A stretch of 64,000 bases of DNA from CAXXFQ01 sp963674475. GTDB taxonomy: Bacteria > Planctomycetota > Planctomycetia > Pirellulales > Thermoguttaceae. This document shows, in pieces, positions 35,801 to 44,300 of this stretch (the first letter of the stretch is position 1; every line of letters begins with the position of its first letter). The stretch is from positions 1 to 64,000 of the forward strand of contig CAXXFQ010000019.1 in the NCBI GenBank assembly GCA_963674475.2, written 5' to 3'. The translations under genes were made by a program, and so were the position numbers. A model generated the notes under the pieces. The model did no database searches and was not told the DNA's origin. It worked only from the letters and a program-made list of their open reading frames with translations.

Positions 35801-37336
35801 AATGCCCTCTCGGCCTGCGCGTCCGGCCTGCAGCTTCAGTCGGGCAATGAGGAGCTGCAGCAAGTCGAGGTCGAAGCCCTACTCACCTGCCCGCAAGCGG
35901 ACCGGCAAGCGCAGGGCCTGGCGAAGCTCCAGGCGTTGCGGTCGGCCCACCCCAATGACAACACGCTGGCACTCCTGCAGGTGCGCGCCTGGATCGGCGA
36001 CGGCTCGCCGGACAGTTTGCGCGAGGCACTCGCCCTGACGCAGCAGGTCGTCCACGAGGAGCCGAACAACCGGCCGGCGTACGCCCTGCTGACCCGGCTT
36101 ACCCGGCAGCTGGAAGGGCCGGAGGCGGCGCTGCAGGTCGTGCAACGCGCCTGGCGACGCAACCCGGGCGATCCCGAGCTGCGGGCGCTGCGGGCGGAGA
36201 TCGAACTCGCGCTGGGCCAGACCGCCGCCGCCCGCGCCGACAGCGAATCCGTAATGGTCGCCGATCCCCAGCAAGTCAGCGCGCGCAACACGCTGACGAA
36301 GATCCACCTGCAAACGGGTGAGCTGACGGCTGCGGACGCACTGAGCGCCGAGACGGCTGACCTCTATCCGCGACACGAAACGACGCAGTTGCTGCGGGCC
36401 GACGTGCTGCGCGCACAGGGCCATGCGGACGCCGCCGTGCAACAGCTCGAGGCGTTTTGCGCCTCGCCGGCGGGGACGAACAGTGTCGCCGCCCGACTGG
36501 CGCTGGCGCGGCTCGCCGCTCAGCGCGGCCAGCCGACCGATGCCCAGCGCTGGCTGCAGGAGGCCGCGGTGCTGGCGCCGACCAGCCCGGCGGTCTTCCG
36601 GGCGCAGGTGACCGCCTGGACAGAGGCCAAGGATTTTGACGCCCTGACCGCCGGCCTGCACGACCGGGCGGACGACGCCCCGAACGGTGACCAGCTCTAC
36701 CTGCAGGCGGCCCAGCTGGTCGTCGAGCAGGCGGGCCCGCTCGGGCAGGATGCCACGTCATGGCACCAGGCGGAGGTGATCCTGGCGGACGCCGCCCAGC
36801 GCTGGCCACGGTCCAGGGCGATCTGGCTGCAGCTGGCGCAGCTGCGATACGTGCTGGGTGAGTATGCCGACGCAGCCGCCGGCTATGAGCAACTGCTGAC
36901 GATCGAGCCCAACCACCGCCAGGCGCTCAATGACCTGGCGTGGATTCGCAGCGAGCACCTGAATGACCCGGCCGGCGGCTTGGAGTGGGCGGACCGGGGC
37001 GTCGCGCGTTTTCCGCTGGACGCCCAGCTGCGCGACACGCGGGGCGTGATCCTCCGGCGACTGGGTCGGCTCGAAGAAGCACGGCACGAACTGGAGCAAG
37101 GCGTGGACCTCGCCCACGGCGAGCCGGTGGTCCAGGCCCGCGTCCAGCTGCACCTCGGCGAAGTGCTCGCGGCGGCCGGCCAAGCCCGCGCCGCCCAGCC
37201 GTACGTGGCCGCGGCGCGACAGTTGGACGAACAACACGACCTGTTCACGGCCGAGGAACGGCAGACATTGGCCGCCCTGACCGACCGCGGCGCGACCGGC
37301 GCCGCCGACCCGGGTGGTGGAGAGCAACCGCAATGA
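32813..37336 (+). CDS. Giant membrane-anchored TPR protein
   Basis: The 1507-residue protein has one N-terminal helix (VVILLVVGIGLMAGAVAG) and then about 1450 residues of tetratricopeptide-like helical pairs. Examples are AARTADQQADWPTARRQYRLY, ALADPAL-like units throughout, and YEQLLTIEPNHRQALNDLAW near the end. EPS loci with exosortase often hold a TPR protein (PrsT type), though usually shorter. It probably scaffolds the polysaccharide or protein export complex on the periplasmic side. Its stop overlaps the wecB start. A TTATCGG heptamer (32778-32784) lies just upstream. Confidence 0.85.
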   Translation: MDRQHPAKINVKAVVILLVVGIGLMAGAVAGYKVRKRMVAHEALAAARTADQQADWPTARRQYRLYLSKYPDDEDALARYAEVSLAGAPRDDVPVGAAIGAYRRLLRHRPGDEDICHRLIRLYARVGDWEEVLYIGRSRLAAHAGDTYASLWQARALYALNRHDAAREAALQLVDAGADCPEAYLMLCGLVLHEDAEANLPQALDWLNRGLQRYPEAAALRTRRAWLERVGFDDLEAARQDLQRATADAGEDLDALLALGREWLDLNEPDAADDVLRRAEALPLPAHAEAATTPELLDLQRQRLRAEVYLQQGAAEAGSAWMEQVLAGASDAGRRALLPWATRLYAAAGRIEPARASLAAFTELLAGNAELASAFGEERSLLAAQVAEAAHEPYQVINALEPMVERDPDLAAGWALLARAYDQSGQRARSLQAWSRYAELKPGDLATQLHLARALRWRDPQQAVRHAVQAEHLAPDQLEPTLARVEAQFSALVQGSGGMGARTALALEVDALRGAHPQEPRLAALQAKLQSDEPAAAAQALAMLEEAIASGDNPVEAAWQLARYYRAQHEWSQGVKVCEQALAREPGSVVLIVLRAQLQDQAGQTDAACAALQQAAGKLDPPARWWAQVAHVQLLLAHEQVEAGRALFEPLTAELADAAEAETTTPSPDLIDVQLALATVARSAGWLDEGRALLESVAKAQPQQVAARLALLHWPGVAEQPERAQQLVGELKQIEGERGVQWRVAQAELWLQQGNVEQRVTQFETLLEGLARAHPELPGPVLALGEVYERTGAVAAAIALYQRSVEVEPGNLVVTSRLLSLLRQQGRFAEVDQLLRRWQQAPTALGAQRVNAALGREDYDQALFELRQRAAADPHDVSTRLVLAWWTFQLHGDLDEALRWLNEARVRAPELRAITDLEVRLRHAAGQSDTAMALLDQVVAERDDFDAYHQRAEYLTLLQRFADAERDYRHLTEFPASAGRGWAALGGFYLRRGQLDNALSACASGLQLQSGNEELQQVEVEALLTCPQADRQAQGLAKLQALRSAHPNDNTLALLQVRAWIGDGSPDSLREALALTQQVVHEEPNNRPAYALLTRLTRQLEGPEAALQVVQRAWRRNPGDPELRALRAEIELALGQTAAARADSESVMVADPQQVSARNTLTKIHLQTGELTAADALSAETADLYPRHETTQLLRADVLRAQGHADAAVQQLEAFCASPAGTNSVAARLALARLAAQRGQPTDAQRWLQEAAVLAPTSPAVFRAQVTAWTEAKDFDALTAGLHDRADDAPNGDQLYLQAAQLVVEQAGPLGQDATSWHQAEVILADAAQRWPRSRAIWLQLAQLRYVLGEYADAAAGYEQLLTIEPNHRQALNDLAWIRSEHLNDPAGGLEWADRGVARFPLDAQLRDTRGVILRRLGRLEEARHELEQGVDLAHGEPVVQARVQLHLGEVLAAAGQARAAQPYVAAARQLDEQHDLFTAEERQTLAALTDRGATGAADPGGGEQPQ

Positions 37337-38424
37337 AGATCATCAACATCTGCGGCGCGAGGCCGAACTTCATGAAGATCGCCCCGCTGATGCGCGCCTA
37401 CGCCGCGTATCCGCAGATCGAGCCCGTGCTGGTCCACACCGGGCAGCACTACGACCGCAACATGTCGGAGTTGTTCTTTGACCAGCTGGGGATTCCGCAA
37501 CCGGACCTGAACCTCGAAGTGGGCTCGGCCAGCCACGCGGTGCAGACCGCCGAGATCATGCGGCGGTTCGAGCCGGTGGTGCTCGAACAGAGACCGGATT
37601 GGGTCGTGGTGGTCGGTGACGTCAACAGCACGATCGCCTGCGCCCTGGTGGCGGTGAAGCTCGGCGTGCGCGTCGCCCACGTCGAGGCGGGCCTGCGGAG
37701 CTTCGACCGGACCATGCCGGAGGAGGTCAACCGCGTGCTGACCGACTCGATCTCGGACCTGCTGCTGGTCAGTGAACCCAGCGGGCTGGAGAACCTGCAG
37801 CGCGAAGGGGTCGCGGCGGAGAAGGTCCACCTGGTGGGCAACGTGATGATCGACACGCTGCGGGCGAACCTCGAACGGGCGCAGGCGTCCGACGTCGTGC
37901 AGCGTCTGGGCCTCGCGCGGGGGCAGTACAACCTGCTCACCCTGCACCGGCCCAGCAACGTCGACGACGCTGACACCCTCCACGAAATCACCGACGCGCT
38001 CGAGACGATCCAGGCGGACCTGCCGGTGGTATTCCCCGTGCACCCGCGAACGCGCGCCCGAATCGAACAGCTCGGCGTGGCTGAGCGTTGGGCGCAACTG
38101 CCCGGCCTGCAGCTGGTGGAGCCTCTTGGCTATTTGGATTTCGTGAAGCTCATGGCCGATGCCGCGGTGGTGCTCACCGACTCCGGCGGGATTCAGGAGG
38201 AGACGACCATTCTGGGCGTGTGGTGCCTGACGCTGCGCCACAACACGGAACGGCCCATCACCTTGACCCGCGGCACCAATACGCTGGTGGGCACCAAGCG
38301 GGCCCGGATCGTGGACGCCTATCGCGCGTGTCGCACGACCGCGGCGGCGGACCGCCCCACGCCCGACAAATGGGACGGCCAAGCCGCCCAGCGCATCGCC
38401 CAGCTGCTGGTCGATTACCAGTAG
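37333..38424 (+). CDS. wecB: UDP-N-acetylglucosamine 2-epimerase (non-hydrolysing)
   Basis: The ATG at 37333 overlaps the TPR gene stop; the longer frame is an artefact. The 363 residues match the WecB family: GARPNFMKIAPLMRAY, LVHTGQHYDRNMSELFF, DWVVVVGDVNSTIACALVA, AHVEAGLRSFDRTMPEEVNR, LLTLHRPSNVDD and LTDSGGIQEETT. It converts UDP-GlcNAc to UDP-ManNAc, the precursor for ManNAc-type sugars. It fits the WecG/TagA-type transferase at 13102 as donor supply. It is cytoplasmic. Confidence 0.95.
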   Translation: MKIINICGARPNFMKIAPLMRAYAAYPQIEPVLVHTGQHYDRNMSELFFDQLGIPQPDLNLEVGSASHAVQTAEIMRRFEPVVLEQRPDWVVVVGDVNSTIACALVAVKLGVRVAHVEAGLRSFDRTMPEEVNRVLTDSISDLLLVSEPSGLENLQREGVAAEKVHLVGNVMIDTLRANLERAQASDVVQRLGLARGQYNLLTLHRPSNVDDADTLHEITDALETIQADLPVVFPVHPRTRARIEQLGVAERWAQLPGLQLVEPLGYLDFVKLMADAAVVLTDSGGIQEETTILGVWCLTLRHNTERPITLTRGTNTLVGTKRARIVDAYRACRTTAAADRPTPDKWDGQAAQRIAQLLVDYQ

Positions 38425-38460
38425 CTGCGCCCAGTAGCGCCGCATCCACTCCTTCCGGCT

Positions 38461-38485
38461 GCGCCCCGGGTGTACCCTGGGGCGC
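38461..38485 (+). terminator. Hairpin, possible terminator after wecB
   Basis: GCGCCCC pairs with GGGGCGC around a short second stem. No T-run follows, so it could be a weak or Rho-assisted terminator in the 215-base gap before the acyltransferase gene. Confidence 0.45.
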
Positions 38486-38639
38486 GTCGCACACGGGCCA
38501 ACGAGAGCCGGTGGCATCGCGCGTTGCCCCGGGCTGGCTGGGTTGCTATTCTGACCGTCTCGGCCGGTCCCCGGCTGGGGGAGGCGCGGGCCCGGCGCAC
38601 GATCCGCCCGCAAACGGTTGCTGATACCGAGGTGGGTCC

Positions 38640-40076
38640 GTGCTCTTTAACTCGCTCCACTTCCTGATCTTCTTCCCAATCGTCACGGTGCTGTACTTCA
38701 ACCTGCCGCAGCGGGAGCGGCGGTACCTGCTGCTGGCAGCCAGCTTCTACTTCTACTGTGTATTCTCCGTCGTGCTCAGCTCGCTGCTGGTGTTCTCGAC
38801 GTTGCTGGACTACACGGTGGCCCGGGTGATCGACGGCTCACAGCGGCCGCTGGTCCGCCGACTGGGCCTGCTGGCCAGCCTGACCGGCAACCTGGGCGTG
38901 CTGTTCTTCTTCAAATACGCCCGGTTCTTCGCCACGTCGTTCGTGTCGCTCACGCCGTTCGAGCTGTCGCCCGGGCTGGCGGATTTCCTCAACCACATCG
39001 TGCTGCCCATGGGCATCTCGTTTTACACGTTCCAAACAATGGCCTACACCATCGACGTGTACCGCGGGCAGCTCAAGGCCCACCGCAACATCCTCGACGT
39101 GGCGCTGTATGTGACCTTCTTCCCGCAGCTGGTGGCCGGCCCGATCATGCGCGGCCAGTCGCTGCTGCCCCAGTTTCGTGAACACCACGTCCCCAACGCG
39201 GAACGCATGCTCAGCGGCGCCCAGCTGATGGTCTGGGGACTGCTTAAGAAGCTGTTCGTCGCCGACCCGATGGGCAACCTCGCCAGCGAAGCGTACGGCA
39301 ACCTCACCCAAGGCCTGCCGCACAACGAGTTCAGCGGCTGGGCGCTGTTGCTCGCGACCTACGCCTTCGCCATCCAGATTTACTGCGACTTCTCCGCCTA
39401 CTCCGACATCGCGATCGGCGCGGGGCGGGTGCTCGGCTTCCGGCTGATGCAGAACTTCGACAAGCCGTACCTGTCCACGACCCTCCGCGAGTTCTGGCGG
39501 CGGTGGCATATCTCGCTGTCCACCTGGTTGCGAGACTATCTCTATATCCCCCTGGGCGGCAGCCGCATCTCGAACCTGCGGACATACATCAACCTGGCGC
39601 TCACCATGCTATTGGGCGGCCTGTGGCATGGGGCGGCGTGGAACTTCGTGATCTGGGGCGGCCTGCACGGCAGCTACCTCGCGGCGGAACGGGCGCTGGG
39701 AATCGACCAGCTGGACCGGCGCAAGATGGGTGTGATCCAGCAGTGGGTGCGCGGCATCATCACCTTCCACCTCGTCTGCCTCGCCTGGGTGTTCTTTCGG
39801 GCGGCCACGGGCCGGCAAGCGCTCGAGATCTGCTACCGGATCTTCACCTGGGCGCCGGGCCGGGGTTTGGACAACGACCCGCTGTTCGCCTGGGAGCCTC
39901 TATACGTGGGCGCGGTGCTGATCGCCGTGCAGATCATCAAGACGCGCGTGGCGTTTGACGAGTGGCTGTTGGCCAGGCCCCGATTGGCGCGCATGTGCCT
40001 CTACGTGTGCCTGGGGCTGATCGTGATCGCGCTGGGCGGAGGCCGGTCGCCGGAGTTCATTTACTTCCAGTTCTAG
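38640..40076 (+). CDS. MBOAT family O-acyltransferase (AlgI-like)
   Basis: GTG start after GAGGTGGGTCC. The 478-residue protein has about ten helices. It carries the AlgI/DltB signatures YFYCVFS, FFKYARFF, QLVAGPIMRG, DFSAYSDIAIGAGRVLGF and REFWRRWHISLSTWLRDY. The MBOAT histidine is His330 in LGGLWHGAAWN. These proteins pass acyl groups from the cytosol to extracytoplasmic polysaccharide. Together with the SGNH protein encoded 12 bases downstream it likely forms an O-acetylation pair. Confidence 0.93.
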   Translation: MLFNSLHFLIFFPIVTVLYFNLPQRERRYLLLAASFYFYCVFSVVLSSLLVFSTLLDYTVARVIDGSQRPLVRRLGLLASLTGNLGVLFFFKYARFFATSFVSLTPFELSPGLADFLNHIVLPMGISFYTFQTMAYTIDVYRGQLKAHRNILDVALYVTFFPQLVAGPIMRGQSLLPQFREHHVPNAERMLSGAQLMVWGLLKKLFVADPMGNLASEAYGNLTQGLPHNEFSGWALLLATYAFAIQIYCDFSAYSDIAIGAGRVLGFRLMQNFDKPYLSTTLREFWRRWHISLSTWLRDYLYIPLGGSRISNLRTYINLALTMLLGGLWHGAAWNFVIWGGLHGSYLAAERALGIDQLDRRKMGVIQQWVRGIITFHLVCLAWVFFRAATGRQALEICYRIFTWAPGRGLDNDPLFAWEPLYVGAVLIAVQIIKTRVAFDEWLLARPRLARMCLYVCLGLIVIALGGGRSPEFIYFQF

Positions 40077-40088
40077 CCGAGGTGCGCC

Positions 40089-41288
40089 GTGGCCAGTGAC
40101 ATCCCCTGCTTCAAGCGTCCCGCTTGGGCCGAAGCGACCCCGGGCTTCGTGCGGAAGCTACTGCGCGGCGCACTCATCGATGGCGCGTTGGTGCTGGTCT
40201 TGCTGGTGGCGGGCGAACTGCTGCTACGGACCGCGGGCGCCGGCGCGTCGGCGCTGATCTTCGCCAAGGATGTCACCGGCGGAAACAGCATCGTGCTCAA
40301 CGAACGGGGCCTGCGCGAGGCCGACTTCCCGGTGGCCAAGCCCGCGGGGCAGGTTCGCGTGCTTTGCCTGGGCAACTCCACGACGTTCGGCACGGGCGTC
40401 GCCCAGGACGCCACCTACGCCAAGCAGCTCGAAGCCCTGCTCAACGACCAGGCTGGGGATGACCGGTACTTCGTGATCAACGCCGGCGGCCAAGGCAACG
40501 CCGTCTCCGAAGCCATCGAGTTCTGTCGCCGCGAGGGTCTGAGCTACCATCCGGACGCAGTGGTCTTCGGCTACTCCCCGTCACTGCAGGCGGTGACCCG
40601 CCAGGAGGGCGCCAAGGAAGTCCCCAAGACCGCCCCCCGCCAAGGCCTCGCCCAGCGCGCCAAGCGCGCGGTCGCCCGCCTGATGCTGACCGTTCACCGG
40701 AATCTGCATCGGTCGTACCTGTACGCCTGGCTGGACCACAACGTGCGGAAGCGGTTCTACCAGCTGGGCATTCTGCAGGATCGGCTTGACCGGGGCTCCG
40801 GGGCGGTGTTCGCCTATGCTTTCGATGCGCCGGGCGTGGACGTCGAGGAGGTCGAGTATTCCTACTCGGTGACCCGCGATGAAATCGACGTCCTCCACCA
40901 GATACTCGAGGCCAAGGGCATCCCGCTGGTGGTGCTGTTGATCCCGTCGCGTTTCGAGATCAGCGCCTCGCGCACCGACAACCTGCGGCGGTTTCCCCTG
41001 CACCGCGTCCGCATCGACCCGCTCGATCGCGTGCAAGGCTATTGTACGGCGTTGGGCGTCCCGGTGGTCGATCTGCGCCCGCCGCTGCGTACGCTCCGCC
41101 GTGCGATGTTCGAGGGCCAGTCGCCCTGGGACGATCTGTACACGATCGGCGACTACACTCACCTCGACCGCCAAGGCCATCAGGTGGCGGCCCAGCAGCT
41201 GCGCGACTTGCTCGTGGGCCACGGGCTGATCCCGCCGCCGACCGCCACTGAACCGGCGCCGGCCGAGCCCGCTCCAACAGCGCCATAG
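40089..41288 (+). CDS. SGNH/GDSL-type hydrolase, membrane-anchored, paired with MBOAT
   Basis: GTG start 12 bases after the MBOAT stop. One N-terminal helix (ALIDGALVLVLLVAGELLL) anchors a periplasmic domain. The nucleophile block is VLCLGNSTTFGTGVAQDATY (Ser97, GNS instead of GDS), with NAGGQGNAVSEA as the Gly/Asn block and DYTHLDRQGHQVAA as the late D-x-x-H block. Partners of AlgI-type acyltransferases have this fold and perform the actual O-acetyl transfer. The Pro/Ala-rich C-terminal tail is disordered. Confidence 0.85.
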   Translation: MASDIPCFKRPAWAEATPGFVRKLLRGALIDGALVLVLLVAGELLLRTAGAGASALIFAKDVTGGNSIVLNERGLREADFPVAKPAGQVRVLCLGNSTTFGTGVAQDATYAKQLEALLNDQAGDDRYFVINAGGQGNAVSEAIEFCRREGLSYHPDAVVFGYSPSLQAVTRQEGAKEVPKTAPRQGLAQRAKRAVARLMLTVHRNLHRSYLYAWLDHNVRKRFYQLGILQDRLDRGSGAVFAYAFDAPGVDVEEVEYSYSVTRDEIDVLHQILEAKGIPLVVLLIPSRFEISASRTDNLRRFPLHRVRIDPLDRVQGYCTALGVPVVDLRPPLRTLRRAMFEGQSPWDDLYTIGDYTHLDRQGHQVAAQQLRDLLVGHGLIPPPTATEPAPAEPAPTAP

Positions 41289-41312
41289 CCAGAGCCCTAC
41301 CCAAGGCCGATC

Positions 41313-44300
41313 TCAACGCCCAAAGAAGTTCCGCAGGCCGCTGCGCAGGCCGGGGATGCGTTGCAGGCGTGCCGTGCGTCGCGGGACGCAGCCACCCAGC
41401 GTGAGGAAGTCGTTCACGTAGCTGCCCGCGGGGTTCCACCACCGCCCCTCGTACCAGCGGATGCCCGCCTCCGCGGGGTTGTCCGAGCCGTAGACGTTGA
41501 TCACGTCCTTCCACTGGTTGTACTGCCCGAACGCCGCCGCCCCGCCGGCTCCGCCGATCGGGATGCGCTTGATGCCCTCGGTGATGCCGGTATTGATGCC
41601 CGGCTGCACGACCTGATCGTTAACCAGGCCGCGCAGCCCGTAGTTGCCCTGCGGCTCCAGACCCCATGGGTCGCGACTGATCGTCGGGCGGTTGCCGGCA
41701 TAGCTGTACGGCGCGATTGCCTCCGTGAGGCGTAGCGGGTCGCGCTGCACGAAGAGGCCCGCCTGCGGGTCGTACCAGCGCTCGCGGACGTAATACAGCC
41801 CGGCGTCCGCGTCCCAAGCCCGGCCCGCGAAGGACCGGAAGCCGGGCAGCCCGGTGATGTCCACCGGCTCCCCGAAGGCGCTGTAGGTGGGCGTGGTCTC
41901 GACGCTGCCGTAGTCGTCGGCGATCGCGTGCACGCTGCCCTGCGGGTCGGTGTAGAAGAAGGCCAGCTCCGCGGCGTAGAAGCCGCCGACCCGTACGCCC
42001 ATGGGCTTGTCGACGTACAGGCCGTTGACGTACTCCACCGCCAGGTCGCCGTTCACGAACTCCGCCAACTCCTCCTCGCCTTCGTATACATACTGCGTGG
42101 TGATGCCGCCCGCCGTGCGCGTTACCCGCCGGCCGTAGCCGTCGTAGGCGTACTCGATGCGCTCGCCGGTCGGGGGAACCACCGCCGACAGCCGGTTCTC
42201 GGCGTCGTATTCGTAGGTAATGCGCTCGCCGGTGACCAGCTGGGTACGGGCGGTGCGGTTGCCGGCCGCGTCGTACTCATAGCTGTACTGTGGGTCGCGG
42301 GTGAGGCGATTGGCGGCGTCGTAGGTGTAGTTGGCTTCCGCCCCGGCGCGCCGGCGGTTGCCCGCGGCGTCATAGGTGTATTGCCCCGCCCCGGATGCGT
42401 CGAGCTCGTCGGTCGCCAGGGTGAGCCGTCCCGCTTCGTCGTAGCCGTAGGTCCAGTCGTGGTCACCAAGCCGGGCCGCCGTCAAGAGGCCCGCCGCCGT
42501 GTACGTATACTGCTCGGAATACATGGGATCGCCGAGGTAGTCATCATAATCCGCCTGCTGAACTCGGCCCGCGGCGTCGTAGGTGTAGACCGTCGCCGAG
42601 CCGGTGTAGAACTCCTCCGCCCGCGCGAGTCGGCCCAGGCCGTCATACGCCAGGCTGATCCAGAAATACGTCCCGCCATACAGATCGGCCGGCAACAACG
42701 GCTGGTCACCGTCGAACTCGTAGCCATACTCAGTGTAATCGTCACCCACGCGCATGGTGTACAACGAGCCGAAGTAGTTGGATTGGCGGTAGGTGTAGTC
42801 GAGCTGGACGGTCGGCCCGCCGGGCAGGAACGTCGTCGCCAGCGTGATGGGTCGCTCGAAACGGTTGTACGTGTAGGCGGTCTCCTGGGCGGGCCCCGCC
42901 GTGCCGGCAAGCAACCCCGTCTCGGCGTCGTACGTATAAGTATAGACTTCGCCGGTACTCAGGGTCTTGCGGGTGACGTGGTCCAGGGCGTCGTATTCGA
43001 AGTCCACGCGGGCGCCGGTGGGCTGCACGATGGCGGTCACCCGGCCCAGGCCGTCGTGTTCATAGGTCGTGGCGTGGCCCAGCGCATCGGTCTCACGGAC
43101 AAGGTTGTAAACCTCGTCATAGGCGTAGCTGCTCACATTGCCCCGGCCATCGGTGATGGCGGTGACGACCGCCACCGGCCCCCCGCCGTCGCGATCCGCA
43201 CTGCCCAGAGCGGGCGCGTAGCTGAGCAGCACTTCCTCACCGGCACTGTTCACATAACGGGTGGGCTGATTGAGGGCGTTGTAGCTCACGGCCGTATGCC
43301 GACCATCGGGATCGGTCAGGCTGGCGAGGTTGCCGTAGTCGTCATAGCCCAGCGTCCAGGTCGCCCCACTGGGATCGGCCACGGTGGCCAGGTTGCCCTG
43401 GGCGTTATAGGCGTAGGTTGTGATCTCGCCTGCGATCTTGACGGTGAGGCGCTGGCCGTGGTCGTTGTAGGAGAAGGTGTAGACCCGCCCATCGGGCAGC
43501 GTGACCGACTGCAGGTTGCCGTGCTCGTCGTAGGTGTTTGCCCACGTGCCGATCGTCTCGTCGGTCACCGTAGCGGGCAGGTCGACGGTGTCGTCGTAGG
43601 TGATGTGCACCTCGTCGATACCGTAGGCGGTCGAGCTGTCGCCGGACATGACCGTGATCCGTCCCTGGCTGTCATAGCTGAACGTCTGGAAGTGTTCGCT
43701 GGGCATCCACACGGTGGTCAGCAGGTTGTCGACGTTGCGTTCCAGGCGATAGACCCTGCCCAGCGGGTCGGTGATCGAGGTTCGCAGGCCGAAGGCGTTG
43801 ACGGTGTAGATCCATTCCTGGCCGGCCGCGTCGGTGTAAGAGGCGTTGGCGACGGGCGCGGGATTGGTCTCCGTACCCAGGTCGCCGGGCTCGTCGGTCA
43901 CGGCGCCGGCCGAGCCGATGGCGACGTGCTCGCTGTGGCTGCCGTCGGGTCGATCGACGCGCACGACCGCGCTGGCTGCGTCGTAGGTGTAGCTGGTCGT
44001 GTGCCCGCCGGCGTCGGTCTGGCTGGTGAGCCGATGGTCGGCGTCGTAGGCGAACTGGCGGGTCGAGCCATCCGGGTTGGTGATCTGGACCAGTTCGCCC
44101 GCGTCGTTGACTTCGAAGCTCGTGGCCCTGCCCGCGGGGTCGGTCACCGTGGTGAGGCGAGGCGGGTTGGTAGCGGACCAGGCGAAGGTAGTGACCAGGC
44201 CGACGGGGTCGGTGATGCTCGTGAGCATGCCGTCGGCGTTGTAGGCGTAGGTCGTCGTGTTGCCGTTGCGATCGGCGAGGCTCACCTGTCGGCCCGCGCT

